The position numbers and the translations under genes are program-made. Below are positions 15,993 through 24,605 of a stretch of 64,000 nt of DNA, piece after piece. The first letter of the stretch is position 1, and each line of letters opens with the position of its first letter. The notes under the pieces are model-generated. The model made no database searches. It was not told the origin of the DNA and saw only the letters and a program-made list of their open reading frames with translations. The stretch is taken from NCBI RefSeq assembly GCF_016839145.1, contig NZ_CP069303.1, positions 744,001-808,000 on the forward strand. The letters are read 5' to 3'. The stretch comes from Shinella sp. PSBB067 (GTDB lineage: Bacteria; Pseudomonadota; Alphaproteobacteria; Rhizobiales; Rhizobiaceae).

Positions 15993-17546
15993 ATGAACAC
16001 GCTTTCAAGACGCGGCTTTCTTGCCGCAAGTGCGGCCGCCATTGGCGCTGCACAGATGCCCCGCATCGCCTTTGCGCAGGCGGTGGCACCGATCAGCCTC
16101 TCCGCTGCGACGCGCACGCTCGACATCGACGGTCGCGCTGCCACGGTCTTCGGGCTTGCCGGCCCCGGCGGTCAGGGACTGATCCTCGACCCCGGCCAGA
16201 GGTTCCGGGTCGATCTGACCAACGATCTCGATGTCGGCACCATCATCCACTGGCACGGCCAGATCCCGCCAAATGCGCAGGACGGCGTGCCCGACATGCC
16301 GATGCCCCTTCTCGCCCCGGGTGAGACCCGATCCTACGACTTCGAGGCACGGCCGGGCACCCACTGGATGCACAGCCATGTGCCCACTCAGGAGATGCAG
16401 CTTCTCGCCGCGCCGCTGATCGTGCGCTCGCAGGAGGATCTGGCGGCCGACCGGCAGGAGGTCGTGATGTTCCTTCATGACTTCTCCTTCAAGGCCCCCG
16501 AGGAGGTTCTGGCAGAGATCGGCGGTAGCCAGGGCGGCGGGCACGGCGCGGGCCATGGTGCCGGTGCATTGCCCGATCAGGGCGCTCCCATGGGAGGCAT
16601 GGGGGCGATGCAGGGCATGAATCACGGGGCCATGGGCCATGGCGCCGCGGTCGGCATGCCGATGGGCAACATGCCCGGAATGGGCGGGATGATGGGTATG
16701 GGCGGCCAGATGGGCGGCATGGCCATGGACCTGAACGACTATGACTGGGACGCCTATCTCGCCAATGACCGGACCCTGTCGGACCCGGAGGTGGTCCAGG
16801 TCGAGCGCGGTGGCCGTATCCGGCTTCGGGTCATCAACGCCGCCGCGGCGACGGTGTTCTGGATCGAGACCGGCGGTGCCGAGGCGCGGCTGGTCGCGGT
16901 AGACGGGCACGCCGTCCAGCCTCTCGCTGGCACGCGGTTCGGGCTGGCGATGGGCCAGCGCCTGGACATCGAGATCGACCTGCCGAACGAAGGCGGCGCC
17001 TGGCCGATCCTCGCACTGCGGGAAGGCGCGCGGGAGCGCACTGGCCTGATCCTCGCCACGCAGGGTGCCGATGTCCGACGTCTAGATGCCATGGCGGAGA
17101 CCGAGGCACCGGCGTTCGACACCGATCTTGCGCAGGAATCGCGCCTGATCGCCCGCGATGCCCTGCCTGATCGGCCGGTGGATCGCAGCCAGATGCTGAT
17201 GCTGGGCGGCTCGATGCAGCCTTACGTCTGGACGATCAACGGGGCCGTCTGGGGACAGCACCAGCCGATCATCGCGCGCAGCGGCGAGCGAGTCGTGCTG
17301 TCGTTCCACAATATGTCGATGATGGCCCACCCGATGCATCTGCATGGCCATGTGTTCCAGGTCGTCGGGTTGAACGGGCGACGCGTTGCCGGCGCACTTC
17401 GAGACACGATTCACGTGCCGCCAATGTCGATGGTCGACGTCGCCCTAGACGCCGGCGAGGCCGCGAGCTGGATGCTGCATTGCCATCACATGCCGCATTT
17501 GGCGACCGGCATGATGACCGAACTCGCGGTCACAGCGTCGGTTTAA
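15993..17546 (+). CDS. TAT-exported multicopper oxidase (CopA/CueO-like)
   Basis: Periplasmic oxidase that converts Cu(I) to less toxic Cu(II). The 517-residue protein has a twin-arginine signal (SRRGFLAASAAA, cleavage near AFAQA), the four copper-ligand motifs HWHG (residues 86-89), HWMHSH (124-129), HPMHLHGH and HCHHMPHLATGM (from 496), and a Gly/Met/His-rich insertion at about 178-250 likely to bind Cu(I). A small hairpin CGGGAC-N4-GTCCCG (15966-15981) overlaps the translation start region. Central enzyme of the island. Confidence 0.94.
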   Translation: MNTLSRRGFLAASAAAIGAAQMPRIAFAQAVAPISLSAATRTLDIDGRAATVFGLAGPGGQGLILDPGQRFRVDLTNDLDVGTIIHWHGQIPPNAQDGVPDMPMPLLAPGETRSYDFEARPGTHWMHSHVPTQEMQLLAAPLIVRSQEDLAADRQEVVMFLHDFSFKAPEEVLAEIGGSQGGGHGAGHGAGALPDQGAPMGGMGAMQGMNHGAMGHGAAVGMPMGNMPGMGGMMGMGGQMGGMAMDLNDYDWDAYLANDRTLSDPEVVQVERGGRIRLRVINAAAATVFWIETGGAEARLVAVDGHAVQPLAGTRFGLAMGQRLDIEIDLPNEGGAWPILALREGARERTGLILATQGADVRRLDAMAETEAPAFDTDLAQESRLIARDALPDRPVDRSQMLMLGGSMQPYVWTINGAVWGQHQPIIARSGERVVLSFHNMSMMAHPMHLHGHVFQVVGLNGRRVAGALRDTIHVPPMSMVDVALDAGEAASWMLHCHHMPHLATGMMTELAVTASV

Positions 17547-17670
17547 TTGGGGCGGGGCGTTCGGATGGAGCGCCCGGACACTGGCTCCGTGCCGTGTTGT
17601 TCTGCGCGATGTTGTCGCAAGGGCCGGTTGCAGGGCGCACCACTCAGCAGGAAACAAGGAGGATGAGGTG

Positions 17671-17796
17671 ATGAACTGGAATGATATGGGCCCCGGAATG
17701 GGTTTCGGGATGGGGTTTGGCTGGCTGTTCGGTCTGCTTTGCTTGGCGCTCATTGTTTTGATCATAGCAGCGCTGATAAAATATCTTCGTAAATAA
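17671..17796 (+). CDS. 41-residue single-pass membrane peptide
   Basis: A short frame starting MNWNDMGPGMGFGMGFGWL: a Met/Gly-rich N-terminus followed by one hydrophobic helix (about residues 18-37) and a basic end (KYLRK). A very strong AAGGAGG precedes its ATG, and the next gene follows by 16 nt with its own AAGGAG, so translation is likely. Met-rich peptides of this size occur beside copper oxidases and transporters; it may be a transport or oxidase accessory subunit (inference). Confidence 0.7.
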   Translation: MNWNDMGPGMGFGMGFGWLFGLLCLALIVLIIAALIKYLRK

Positions 17797-17812
17797 AAGA
17801 AAGGAGTTCGCA

Positions 17813-18199
17813 ATGGCCTACACGATCAATCGAATTATCCCCGACGCGGGTATCGACGACGTCGACGCTCGGGCGCGAAAGGCGCTTGCTGATAATGGCT
17901 TTGGCGTCCTGACCGAGATCGACGTCAAAGCGACGATGAAAAAGAAGTTGGATGTCGAGATGCCGGCCTATCGCATCCTCGGGGCCTGCAACCCAAAGAT
18001 GGCGTATCAGGCCATCGGGATCGAGCCGCGGGTAGGCGCGATGCTGCCCTGCAATGTCATTCTGCGCGAGGTCGAGGGCGGCGTAGAGGTCAGCGCCATC
18101 GATCCGGTGGCGTCGATGCAAGCGATCGAGAACGCTGAACTGACGGCCGTGGCGGGCGATGTCCGCGACCTTCTGGCGAAGGCCGTCGAGGCGATCTGA
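17813..18199 (+). CDS. DUF302 family protein
   Basis: The 128-residue cytosolic protein matches the DUF302 pattern (ARKALADNGFGVLTEIDVKATMKKKL, YRILGACNPKMAYQAI, MLPCNVILREVEGGVEVSAIDP). The family has an alpha/beta fold and occurs next to sulfur, heavy-metal and redox genes; its molecular role is unsettled. The start has AAGGAG at good spacing. It ends one base before the start of the VTT-domain gene, indicating one operon. Confidence 0.88.
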   Translation: MAYTINRIIPDAGIDDVDARARKALADNGFGVLTEIDVKATMKKKLDVEMPAYRILGACNPKMAYQAIGIEPRVGAMLPCNVILREVEGGVEVSAIDPVASMQAIENAELTAVAGDVRDLLAKAVEAI

Positions 18200-18200
18200 G

Positions 18201-18875
18201 ATGAGCCTGCGCGTCGCCATTCTCGCGGGCCTTACGATCTTCGGGATCGTCCTGCTCGGCGTCTGGTTGGTCGCGCCCTCGGTGTTCGCCGAGGCTCGCG
18301 GACTTCTGGACGGCGAACGTCTGGAAACGCTGGTGGCGCGTGCGGGTCTCTGGGGCCCGGTCCTGATCGTCACGCTCATGACCGTCGCGGTAGTGGCCAG
18401 CCCCATCCCGAGCGCGCCGATCGCACTGGCGGCCGGAGCGGCCTACGGACATCTCTGGGGGACCGTGCAGGTCGTCATCGGCGCCGAGCTCGGGGCGCTG
18501 ATCGCCTTCGGTCTCGCACGGGTTCTGGGGTATGATGTCTTGCGGCGGGTGTTCGGTGATCGCGTCGATGCCGGGCTTCTCGGCTCGCAGACCGCGTTGA
18601 CGGCGACGGTCTTTGCCAGCCGCCTGATGCCCTTCGTGTCCTTCGACATGATCAGCTACGCGGCCGGACTGAGCCGATTGCACGCCTGGCGTTTCGCCTT
18701 CGCAACATTGGCGGGGATCATCCCGGCAAGCTTCCTGCTGGCCCATTTCGGCGGTGAGGCGGTTAGCGGAGACCTCGGCCGCGCGACATGGGCGGTGCTC
18801 GGACTCGGGCTTGTGACGGGGCTGCCGCTGCTCTGGGTGGCGCTGCGGCAAAAGCCTGAAAAGGAAAATCCATGA
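18201..18875 (+). CDS. TVP38/TMEM64 (VTT/SNARE-associated) membrane protein
   Basis: The 224-residue integral membrane protein has the VTT domain signature: hydrophobic helices with SPIPSAPIALAAGAAYG and a re-entrant region near FASRLMPFVSFDMISYAAGLS. DedA/TVP38 proteins are linked to lipid scrambling, membrane homeostasis and sometimes mercury or selenite resistance loci. The start at 18201 follows the DUF302 stop by one base, and its end overlaps the next gene by ATGA, so the three genes are translationally linked. Confidence 0.88.
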   Translation: MSLRVAILAGLTIFGIVLLGVWLVAPSVFAEARGLLDGERLETLVARAGLWGPVLIVTLMTVAVVASPIPSAPIALAAGAAYGHLWGTVQVVIGAELGALIAFGLARVLGYDVLRRVFGDRVDAGLLGSQTALTATVFASRLMPFVSFDMISYAAGLSRLHAWRFAFATLAGIIPASFLLAHFGGEAVSGDLGRATWAVLGLGLVTGLPLLWVALRQKPEKENP

Positions 18876-20182
18876 CGAAAAGCGATTACGAGAAGAACAG
18901 CATCACCCTGCCTGGCGCGGTCGCCATGGGCACCGGCGTGATGATCGGCGCGGGCATCTTCGCGCTGACCGGGCAGATCGCCGAATTGGCCGGGCCTCTC
19001 TTCCCGCTCTCGTTTGTCGTCGGCGCCATCGTGACAGCCTTCAGCGCCTACACCTACATCAAGATGTCGAACGCATACCCGTCTGCGGGCGGCATCGGGA
19101 TGATCCTGAAGAAAGCCTACGGACCAACGACGGTCGCGGCGGGCGCCGCTCTCCTGATGGCGCTATCGATGGTCATCAACGAAAGCCTCGTCGCGCGCAC
19201 CTTCGGAACCTACACCCTGCGAGCCTTCGGCGGTGATCCGGACAGCGTTCTCGTCCCAATCCTCGGCGTCGGGCTGATCGTCTTCGCCTGGCTCGTGAAT
19301 GTGTCGGGCAACCGGTCCGTCGGGCTGTTCTCCATCGTCATGGCCGTACTCAAGGTGGGCGGCATCGCGCTGTTCGGGGCAGCCGGCCTCTGGGCGAGCG
19401 GCATCTCGTTCGAGGCGACGGGTGGAGACATGGGCGCCACCGGCTTCGTGGCGTCGGTTGCGCTGTCGATCCTGGCCTTCAAGGGCTTCACCACCATCAC
19501 CAACAGCGGCGCAGAGGTCACCGACCCGCACCGCAATGTGGGCCGGGCCATCATCTGGTCGATTGCCATCTGCGTCGTCGTCTATCTGCTGGTGGCCTTC
19601 GCGGTCGGCTCCAGCCTGCCGCTCGACCGTATCGTGGCGGCGAAGGACTACGCGTTGGCCGAAGCGGCCCAGCCCTCCCTCGGTCAGACCGGCTTCTACC
19701 TGACGGTGGCGCTGGCGCTGGTGGCCACGGCGTCAGGTCTGATCGCCAGCGTGTTCGCGGTCTCGCGGATGCTGGCGATGCTGACCGACATGAAAATGAT
19801 CCCGCACAGCCATTTCGGGATGCCGGGCGCAATCAAGGACCACACGCTCGTCTACACCGTCGTGATCGCAGGATTCCTGACAATTTTCTTCGACCTCAGC
19901 CGGATCGCTTCGCTCGGGGCCTTCTTCTATCTGGTGATGGACATGATCATCCACTTCGGCGTGTTCCGGCATCTGCGCGAGGAAATCGGCGCTCGGGGCT
20001 GGGTGTTGCTGACGGCAATCGCCTTCGATTCCGTGGTCCTAGCCGCCTTTGCCGGGATGAAGTGGCAGTCCGACCCCTTGATCGTCGTCCTGGGTGCGAT
20101 CGGCATGGCGCTGGTGTTCCTGTTTGTCGGGATCTTCCTCGCACGCAATCCCGCCCCGGAAGATGCTCACGACCACCAATGA
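18872..20182 (+). CDS. APC-superfamily amino acid/polyamine-type permease
   Basis: The 436-residue protein has about 12 transmembrane helices, with the APC helix-1 motif VMIGAGIFALTG and the conserved helix-6 region FKGFTTITNSGAEVTDP. It overlaps the VTT gene by 4 nt (ATGA). The substrate is unknown; a cationic or thiol amino acid exporter or importer would make sense in copper stress, but this is inference. The C-terminus ends with a short His-containing tail (APEDAHDHQ). Confidence 0.88.
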   Translation: MTKSDYEKNSITLPGAVAMGTGVMIGAGIFALTGQIAELAGPLFPLSFVVGAIVTAFSAYTYIKMSNAYPSAGGIGMILKKAYGPTTVAAGAALLMALSMVINESLVARTFGTYTLRAFGGDPDSVLVPILGVGLIVFAWLVNVSGNRSVGLFSIVMAVLKVGGIALFGAAGLWASGISFEATGGDMGATGFVASVALSILAFKGFTTITNSGAEVTDPHRNVGRAIIWSIAICVVVYLLVAFAVGSSLPLDRIVAAKDYALAEAAQPSLGQTGFYLTVALALVATASGLIASVFAVSRMLAMLTDMKMIPHSHFGMPGAIKDHTLVYTVVIAGFLTIFFDLSRIASLGAFFYLVMDMIIHFGVFRHLREEIGARGWVLLTAIAFDSVVLAAFAGMKWQSDPLIVVLGAIGMALVFLFVGIFLARNPAPEDAHDHQ

Positions 20183-20188
20183 AAGAGC

Positions 20189-20219
20189 TTGAGCTTCCAA
20201 CGGCTGGAGGCTGCAAGCT
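20189..20219 (+). promoter_or_regulatory. MerR/CueR-type copper promoter-operator upstream of the P1B ATPase
   Basis: TTGAGC (20189-20194) and CAAGCT (20214-20219) are separated by 19 bp, the lengthened spacer typical of MerR-family promoters. The spacer contains the dyad AGCTTCCA-ACGGC-TGGAGGCT, 7 of 8 symmetric, closely resembling CueR/HmrR operators of copA/actP genes. It lies 30 nt before the ATPase start. No MerR-family gene is present in this window, so the regulator would act from elsewhere. Confidence 0.75.
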
Positions 20220-20248
20220 GAAACGAAATACTGAAAGGCTGGCAAAAC

Positions 20249-22582
20249 ATGGAGCATGATCACCAACACGCGGCGCCCGATATCCCGGCGGGGACAGAGA
20301 CGGCGAAGGACCCGGTCTGCGGGATGACGGTCGCGGTCAAGACGGACGGGCGTCACGCCGCGTTCCAGGGCGAGACCTTTCATTTCTGCTCGGAGAAATG
20401 CCAGACGAAGTTCGAGGCGGATCCGTGGTTCTACGCCTCCGGCAGGGCTGCCGGGCAGAAGAAGGCTGCTCCGGCCAACGTCCAGTACACCTGTCCGATG
20501 CACCCCGAGATCGTCCGGGATGCGCCGGGTTCCTGCCCGATCTGCGGCATGGCGCTGGAGCCGATGGTTCCCTCGGACGAGCCGAGCGAGGAGTTGACCG
20601 ACTTCACCCGCCGGATGTGGATTTCCGCCGCGGCGGCGGTGCCGCTCATTATCCTGACGATGGGTGAACTGGTCGCGCTGCCGGTGCGCGACTGGATCGG
20701 GCATCAGACCGCCAGCTATCTCGAATTCATGCTGGCCACGCCGATCATCCTCTGGGCCGCCTTGCCGTTCTTCCGGCGCGGCTGGGACTCGATCGTGAAC
20801 CGCAGCCCCAACATGTGGACGCTGATCAGCATCGGCGTGGCGGCGGCCTATCTTTACTCGATCGTCGCGACGTTCCTGCCGGGCCTCTTTCCCGAACAGT
20901 ACCGGATGGGCCACGGCGTCGGCACCTATTTTGAGGCGGCGGTGGTGATCGTCGCGCTGGTCTTCGTGGGTCAGGTGCTGGAACTACGAGCGCGCGAACG
21001 CACAGGTGACGCGATCCGCGCACTTCTGGATCTGGCGCCCAAGACGGCGCGGCGCATCCTGCCGGACGGCACCGAATACGACGCGCCGCTGGAGAACATC
21101 ATGGAGGGCGACCGGCTGCGCGTGCGCCCGGGCGATGCGGTGCCTGTGGACGGGACGGTGATCGAGGGTCGGTCTTCGCTGGACGAGAGCATGCTGACCG
21201 GCGAGTCCATGCCGGTCGAAAAGGGCCCGGGCCATGCGGTGACCGGCGCCACGATCAACAAGAACGGTTCCTTGGTGATCGAGGCGGGCAAGGTCGGGTC
21301 CGACACCGTTCTGGCGCAGATCGTGGCGATGGTGTCGAACGCGCGCCGCTCGCGCGCACCGATCCAGGGTCTGGCCGACCGCGTGTCGGCGGTGTTCGTG
21401 CCAACCGTGGTCGCCATCGCCATCATAGCCTTCATAGTCTGGATGATCTTCGGGCCGGAACCCGCGCTGGTCTTTGCCATCGCCTCTGCAGTGTCCGTCC
21501 TCATCATTGCCTGCCCATGCGCGCTTGGCCTTGCGACGCCGATCTCCATCACCACGGCCGCGGGGCGCGGCGCACAGGCGGGCGTGCTGATCAAGGACGC
21601 CGAGGCGCTGGAGCGTATGGCGGGTGTCGATACGCTCATCGTCGACAAGACCGGCACGCTGACCATGGGCAAGCCGAAGCTGACGGACGTTGTGGCGCTT
21701 GGCGACACCGCCGAGACAGACCTGCTGTCGCTGGCCGCAGCTCTGGAGCGCGGCTCGGAACACCCGCTGGCTGAGGCGATCGTTGAGGGAGCCGAGGCGC
21801 AGGGTGCGCCGCGTCAGGAGGCCACGGACTTCGACGCCGTCACCGGAAAGGGCGTGCAGGGCCGCGTCGGTGGGCGCGCGGTGGCGCTCGGCAACGCGGC
21901 GATGATGCGGGAGATGGGGCTCGACACCGCGCAGGCCGAGGCAAACGCCGACACCCTGCGCACCGAGGGCAAGACGGCGATGTTCGTCGCTCTTGATGGC
22001 GCGCTCGTCGGCATCGTGGCGGTCGCCGACCCGATCAAGGACAGCACCGCGCAAGCCATCAGGGAACTTCATGCCCAGGGTCTGCGGGTCATCATGGCGA
22101 CCGGCGACAACGAGCGCACGGCCCAGGCGGTGGCGGGCAAGCTCGGCATCGATGAAGTGCGTGCGGGCATCCTGCCCGAGGCAAAGAAGGACCTGATCGA
22201 CCAGTTACGCCGCGACGGCCACAAGATCGCGATGGCGGGCGACGGGGTGAACGACGCGCCCGCGCTGGCCGCGGCCGATGTCGGCATCGCCATGGGCACC
22301 GGGGCCGATGTGGCGATGGAAAGCGCAGGCATCACCCTGTTGGGCGGCGACCTGATGGGCATCGTGCGGGCGCGCAAGCTCGCCCGCGCCACCCTGCGCA
22401 ACATCAAGCAGAACCTGTTCTTCGCCTTCGCATACAACGCGCTTGGCGTCCCCATCGCCGCCGGGCTGCTTTACCCTGTCACCGGACTTCTGCTCTCGCC
22501 GATGATCGCCGCGGCGGCGATGAGCCTGTCGTCGGTCTCGGTGATTACCAATGCGTTGCGGCTCAGGCGGGTCGATCTCTGA
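20249..22582 (+). CDS. copA: copper(silver)-translocating P1B-type ATPase
   Basis: Exports Cu(I)/Ag(I) from the cytoplasm. The 777-residue protein has a YHS domain (residues about 20-60, DPVCGMTV...HFCSEKC), a second metal-binding module (YTCPMHPEI...[10 protein letters not shown]), eight predicted membrane helices, TGES-type actuator motif ([11 protein letters not shown]), CPC at residues 422-424, phosphorylation site DKTGTLT at 466, SEHPLAEAI, and the hinge [10 protein letters not shown] at 664. It lacks the classical N-terminal HMA CxxC domain. A CueR-type promoter lies directly upstream, and the DUF411 gene follows. Confidence 0.95.
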   Translation: MEHDHQHAAPDIPAGTETAKDPVCGMTVAVKTDGRHAAFQGETFHFCSEKCQTKFEADPWFYASGRAAGQKKAAPANVQYTCPMHPEIVRDAPGSCPICGMALEPMVPSDEPSEELTDFTRRMWISAAAAVPLIILTMGELVALPVRDWIGHQTASYLEFMLATPIILWAALPFFRRGWDSIVNRSPNMWTLISIGVAAAYLYSIVATFLPGLFPEQYRMGHGVGTYFEAAVVIVALVFVGQVLELRARERTGDAIRALLDLAPKTARRILPDGTEYDAPLENIMEGDRLRVRPGDAVPVDGTVIEGRSSLDESMLTGESMPVEKGPGHAVTGATINKNGSLVIEAGKVGSDTVLAQIVAMVSNARRSRAPIQGLADRVSAVFVPTVVAIAIIAFIVWMIFGPEPALVFAIASAVSVLIIACPCALGLATPISITTAAGRGAQAGVLIKDAEALERMAGVDTLIVDKTGTLTMGKPKLTDVVALGDTAETDLLSLAAALERGSEHPLAEAIVEGAEAQGAPRQEATDFDAVTGKGVQGRVGGRAVALGNAAMMREMGLDTAQAEANADTLRTEGKTAMFVALDGALVGIVAVADPIKDSTAQAIRELHAQGLRVIMATGDNERTAQAVAGKLGIDEVRAGILPEAKKDLIDQLRRDGHKIAMAGDGVNDAPALAAADVGIAMGTGADVAMESAGITLLGGDLMGIVRARKLARATLRNIKQNLFFAFAYNALGVPIAAGLLYPVTGLLLSPMIAAAAMSLSSVSVITNALRLRRVDL

Positions 22583-22621
22583 CCTGTCAGTCCACCCATG
22601 CAATCTCGAAAGGAAGATGAG

Positions 22622-23101
22622 ATGAACCAAGACACTTTTTCCCGCCGCACGCTTCTGGTCGGCGCAGCTGCGCTGGTGGCTGCGTCGCCCTTGAGGGCTC
22701 TGGCGCAAGGTGCCGGACCGGCGATCCACGTGATGAAGGACCCCAACTGCGGCTGCTGCTCGGCCTGGATCGAGATCCTCGAAAACGACGGCTTCGTCGT
22801 CACGACGGAGGCAAGCGCCGGAACGCTTCTGATGCGCTACAAGCTGGACAACGGGATCCCGCAGGAGATGGTCTCCTGCCATACGGGTCGCGTGGATGGC
22901 TACATGATCGAGGGCCACGTGCCCGTTGCCGACATTCGCCGTCTGCTGGGGGAACGCCCTGACGCTATTGGCCTCGCAGTGCCGGGCATGCCCTTTGGGT
23001 CCCCCGGGATGGGGCCGGAAAGCGAGCGCGAAGCCTACGACGTGTTCCTCATCCGAGGCGATGGATCGACCGAAGTCTTCACCAGCTACGCTGCCGCGTG
23101 A
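22622..23101 (+). CDS. DUF411 periplasmic metal-binding protein
   Basis: The 159-residue protein has a TAT-like signal (SRRTLLVGAAALVA, cleavage after RALAQ) and the DUF411 Cys cluster DPNCGCCSAWIE, followed by VSCHTGRVDGYMIEGHVP. DUF411 proteins accompany copper and silver resistance genes and probably bind the metal in the periplasm. It starts 39 nt after the ATPase gene with AAGGAAGATGAG upstream. Its stop is 29 nt from the convergent prophage o-spanin gene. Confidence 0.9.
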   Translation: MNQDTFSRRTLLVGAAALVAASPLRALAQGAGPAIHVMKDPNCGCCSAWIEILENDGFVVTTEASAGTLLMRYKLDNGIPQEMVSCHTGRVDGYMIEGHVPVADIRRLLGERPDAIGLAVPGMPFGSPGMGPESEREAYDVFLIRGDGSTEVFTSYAAA

Positions 23102-23130
23102 CTTTGAAGCTGGACATGCACCGGTTCTGA

Positions 23131-23388
23131 TCAGGGACGAGAACACAGGCGCGCCTGCTCCCGCATAACGGCGTAGTCGCTCAGCATCTCGCCAATGACC
23201 GAACCATGCGGCAGCAGGGCCAGTTCCTCGGCCGCCCGAGCTTGGAAATCACTGCTATACTCGGGGACCGGCGGACACGCCCGGACGCCGCCAAGGTCAG
23301 AAGCGCCCGTCGCGCAGCCGCTCAGCCAGATCGTCACGAGACCGAGGGCGATGCGCCGCCGCCTCGAGCATCCTTCGTTGTGCATCAT
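23131..23388 (-). CDS. o-spanin (Rz1-like outer-membrane lysis lipoprotein)
   Basis: The 85-residue protein has a basic n-region, a hydrophobic segment and a lipobox (IWLSGCATG, Cys near residue 25), so the mature lipoprotein is about 60 residues. It overlaps the 3' part of the i-spanin-like gene in another frame by 92 nt, the usual Rz/Rz1 architecture, and has GGAGAG upstream. Spanin pairs fuse inner and outer membranes at the last step of phage lysis. It is the leftmost prophage gene. Confidence 0.78.
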   Translation of the reverse strand: MMHNEGCSRRRRIALGLVTIWLSGCATGASDLGGVRACPPVPEYSSDFQARAAEELALLPHGSVIGEMLSDYAVMREQARLCSRP

Positions 23389-23554
23389 GGCTTCTCTCCG
23401 TGGTCTCGAGCTGCTCGGCCAGCCGGCCGGCGCGCTCGCCGGAACGGCGCAGGGCCAGCAGGAACAGAAGGATCGCGAACGCGGTGACGCCGTAGCGCAG
23501 CGCCGCCCGCATCCACGGACTCGCGGCGATCCCGCTGAGGAGCGCGGCGATCAC
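23297..23554 (-). CDS. i-spanin-like (Rz-like) inner-membrane protein
   Basis: The 85-residue frame starts at GTG 23554, sharing GTGA with the stop of the endolysin gene. It has one transmembrane helix (about residues 14-32, ALRYGVTAFAILLFLLAL) followed by a charged, probably coiled-coil periplasmic part (ERAGRLAEQLETTERSHDAQ). With the overlapping lipoprotein gene it forms a spanin pair. It was not recognised as a named family; the call rests on topology and gene arrangement. Confidence 0.68.
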   Translation of the reverse strand: MIAALLSGIAASPWMRAALRYGVTAFAILLFLLALRRSGERAGRLAEQLETTERSHDAQRRMLEAAAHRPRSRDDLAERLRDGRF

Positions 23555-24225
23555 CGCTGCCCCCGGCGCCAGTCGTCGAGACGCGCGTAGATCGTGACCG
23601 CGATGCCGCCGAGCGCCACGGCGATGAACACCCAGCGCAGGGTGTCGAGATACGGCACCAGCGGCAGGATGGCGGTCTGGGTCTCGGCCAGGACGCTCTG
23701 CGCCACCTCGACGCCCGCAGCACCCAACGTCGCCACGCCAGCCGCGCCACCGCCCTTCATGGTGCGGCTGTCGGCCAGCACTTCGCGCGCGGGCGGCGTC
23801 TCGGCTGCGAAAGCCGTCTCCCGGACCGGGAAGCGCTCGCCCCACTGCCGTGCGGGCCCGACATCGGCATGGATGAAGCCCGAGCGCGGGTAGAACCCGA
23901 AGCCGAGGAACCCGACCTCCCGCGCCGCGGCCTCGAACGCCACCGGGTCGTGGTTCGCCATGGCGATGTCGAAAGCCGCGCCGTCGAGGTGCTTGGAGCG
24001 GGTCGCTCCGCCGACGGCGCGGTTGTGCTCTGGGCTGCGGTAGGCGGAGCGAACGATCAGCGGCTTGCCCAGCCGGTCGCGTAGCGCCTGCAGCTTGTCG
24101 AGCGCGGGTTCGTTGATCAGCAGCTTGCCGGTGCCCCGGCAGGCAATCTCGGCGGGTGAGAAATTCGGCCAGCGCCAGGTGCCCTCAGGCACATCACGCC
24201 AATGGCGGTGGAAGGTCGTGGTCAT
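23551..24225 (-). CDS. peptidase M15 family endolysin with C-terminal membrane anchor
   Basis: The 224-residue protein has an N-terminal M15 D-Ala-D-Ala carboxypeptidase-like domain with zinc ligands His79 and Asp86 (SKHLDGAAFDI) and His119 (GFIHAD). The C-terminal part has a linker and a transmembrane segment near residues 188-208, ending in a basic tail (ARLDDWRRGQR). It cuts peptidoglycan peptides during lysis. An endolysin with its own membrane anchor may be held inactive until depolarisation (inference). Overlaps the i-spanin gene by 4 nt. Confidence 0.85.
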   Translation of the reverse strand: MTTTFHRHWRDVPEGTWRWPNFSPAEIACRGTGKLLINEPALDKLQALRDRLGKPLIVRSAYRSPEHNRAVGGATRSKHLDGAAFDIAMANHDPVAFEAAAREVGFLGFGFYPRSGFIHADVGPARQWGERFPVRETAFAAETPPAREVLADSRTMKGGGAAGVATLGAAGVEVAQSVLAETQTAILPLVPYLDTLRWVFIAVALGGIAVTIYARLDDWRRGQR

Positions 24226-24241
24226 GGGGTCCTCCGAAACG

Positions 24242-24271
24242 AAAAAAACCGCCTCAAGGGCGGGTGCGGTT
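24242..24271 (-). terminator. hairpin with poly-T before the endolysin gene
   Basis: On the minus strand an ACCGCA...GGCGGT stem-loop is followed by seven T (24242-24248). It lies between the small membrane gene (24299) and the endolysin start (24225), so it could attenuate transcription into the lysis genes. Confidence 0.55.
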
Positions 24272-24298
24272 GGGCTGATGAATGGGGATGGCGAGCGG

Positions 24299-24586
24299 CT
24301 ACGGGCTGCCGCCGAAGATCTTGAGCTTGATGGCGATGCCCGCGAGCAGCGCCAGCATGACGCCGGTGGTGATCATGCGGACGGCGGTCTGCATCGCGGT
24401 GCGGCGCACCAGCCGGATGCAGTCGACGAGCGAGCGAAGATCGCGGATGTCGAGCGCGGCCTCGTCGCCGTCGAGGCCGACATCGGCCAGCGCGCGCTTC
24501 GCGCCTTCCTCCGCTGCCCGGGTCAGGATCGCCTCGAACTCGGCGTCGGGCATGCGCACGAAGCCCTCGGATCGGGGTGGTGTCAT
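24299..24586 (-). CDS. small phage membrane protein (DUF6127-like), possible holin-related
   Basis: The 95-residue protein has an N-terminal acidic and helical part (FEAILTRAAEEGAKRALADVG) and a C-terminal hydrophobic helix (about residues 68-90, TAVRMITTGVMLALLAGIAIKL). It lies between tail fibre and endolysin genes, the usual place of a holin or a related accessory. With a single helix it would be a pinholin-like topology, but no holin signature is seen. GGAGGAT precedes the ATG. Confidence 0.65.
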   Translation of the reverse strand: MTPPRSEGFVRMPDAEFEAILTRAAEEGAKRALADVGLDGDEAALDIRDLRSLVDCIRLVRRTAMQTAVRMITTGVMLALLAGIAIKLKIFGGSP

Positions 24587-24605
24587 CGGATCCTCCTTCC
24601 GCCGC

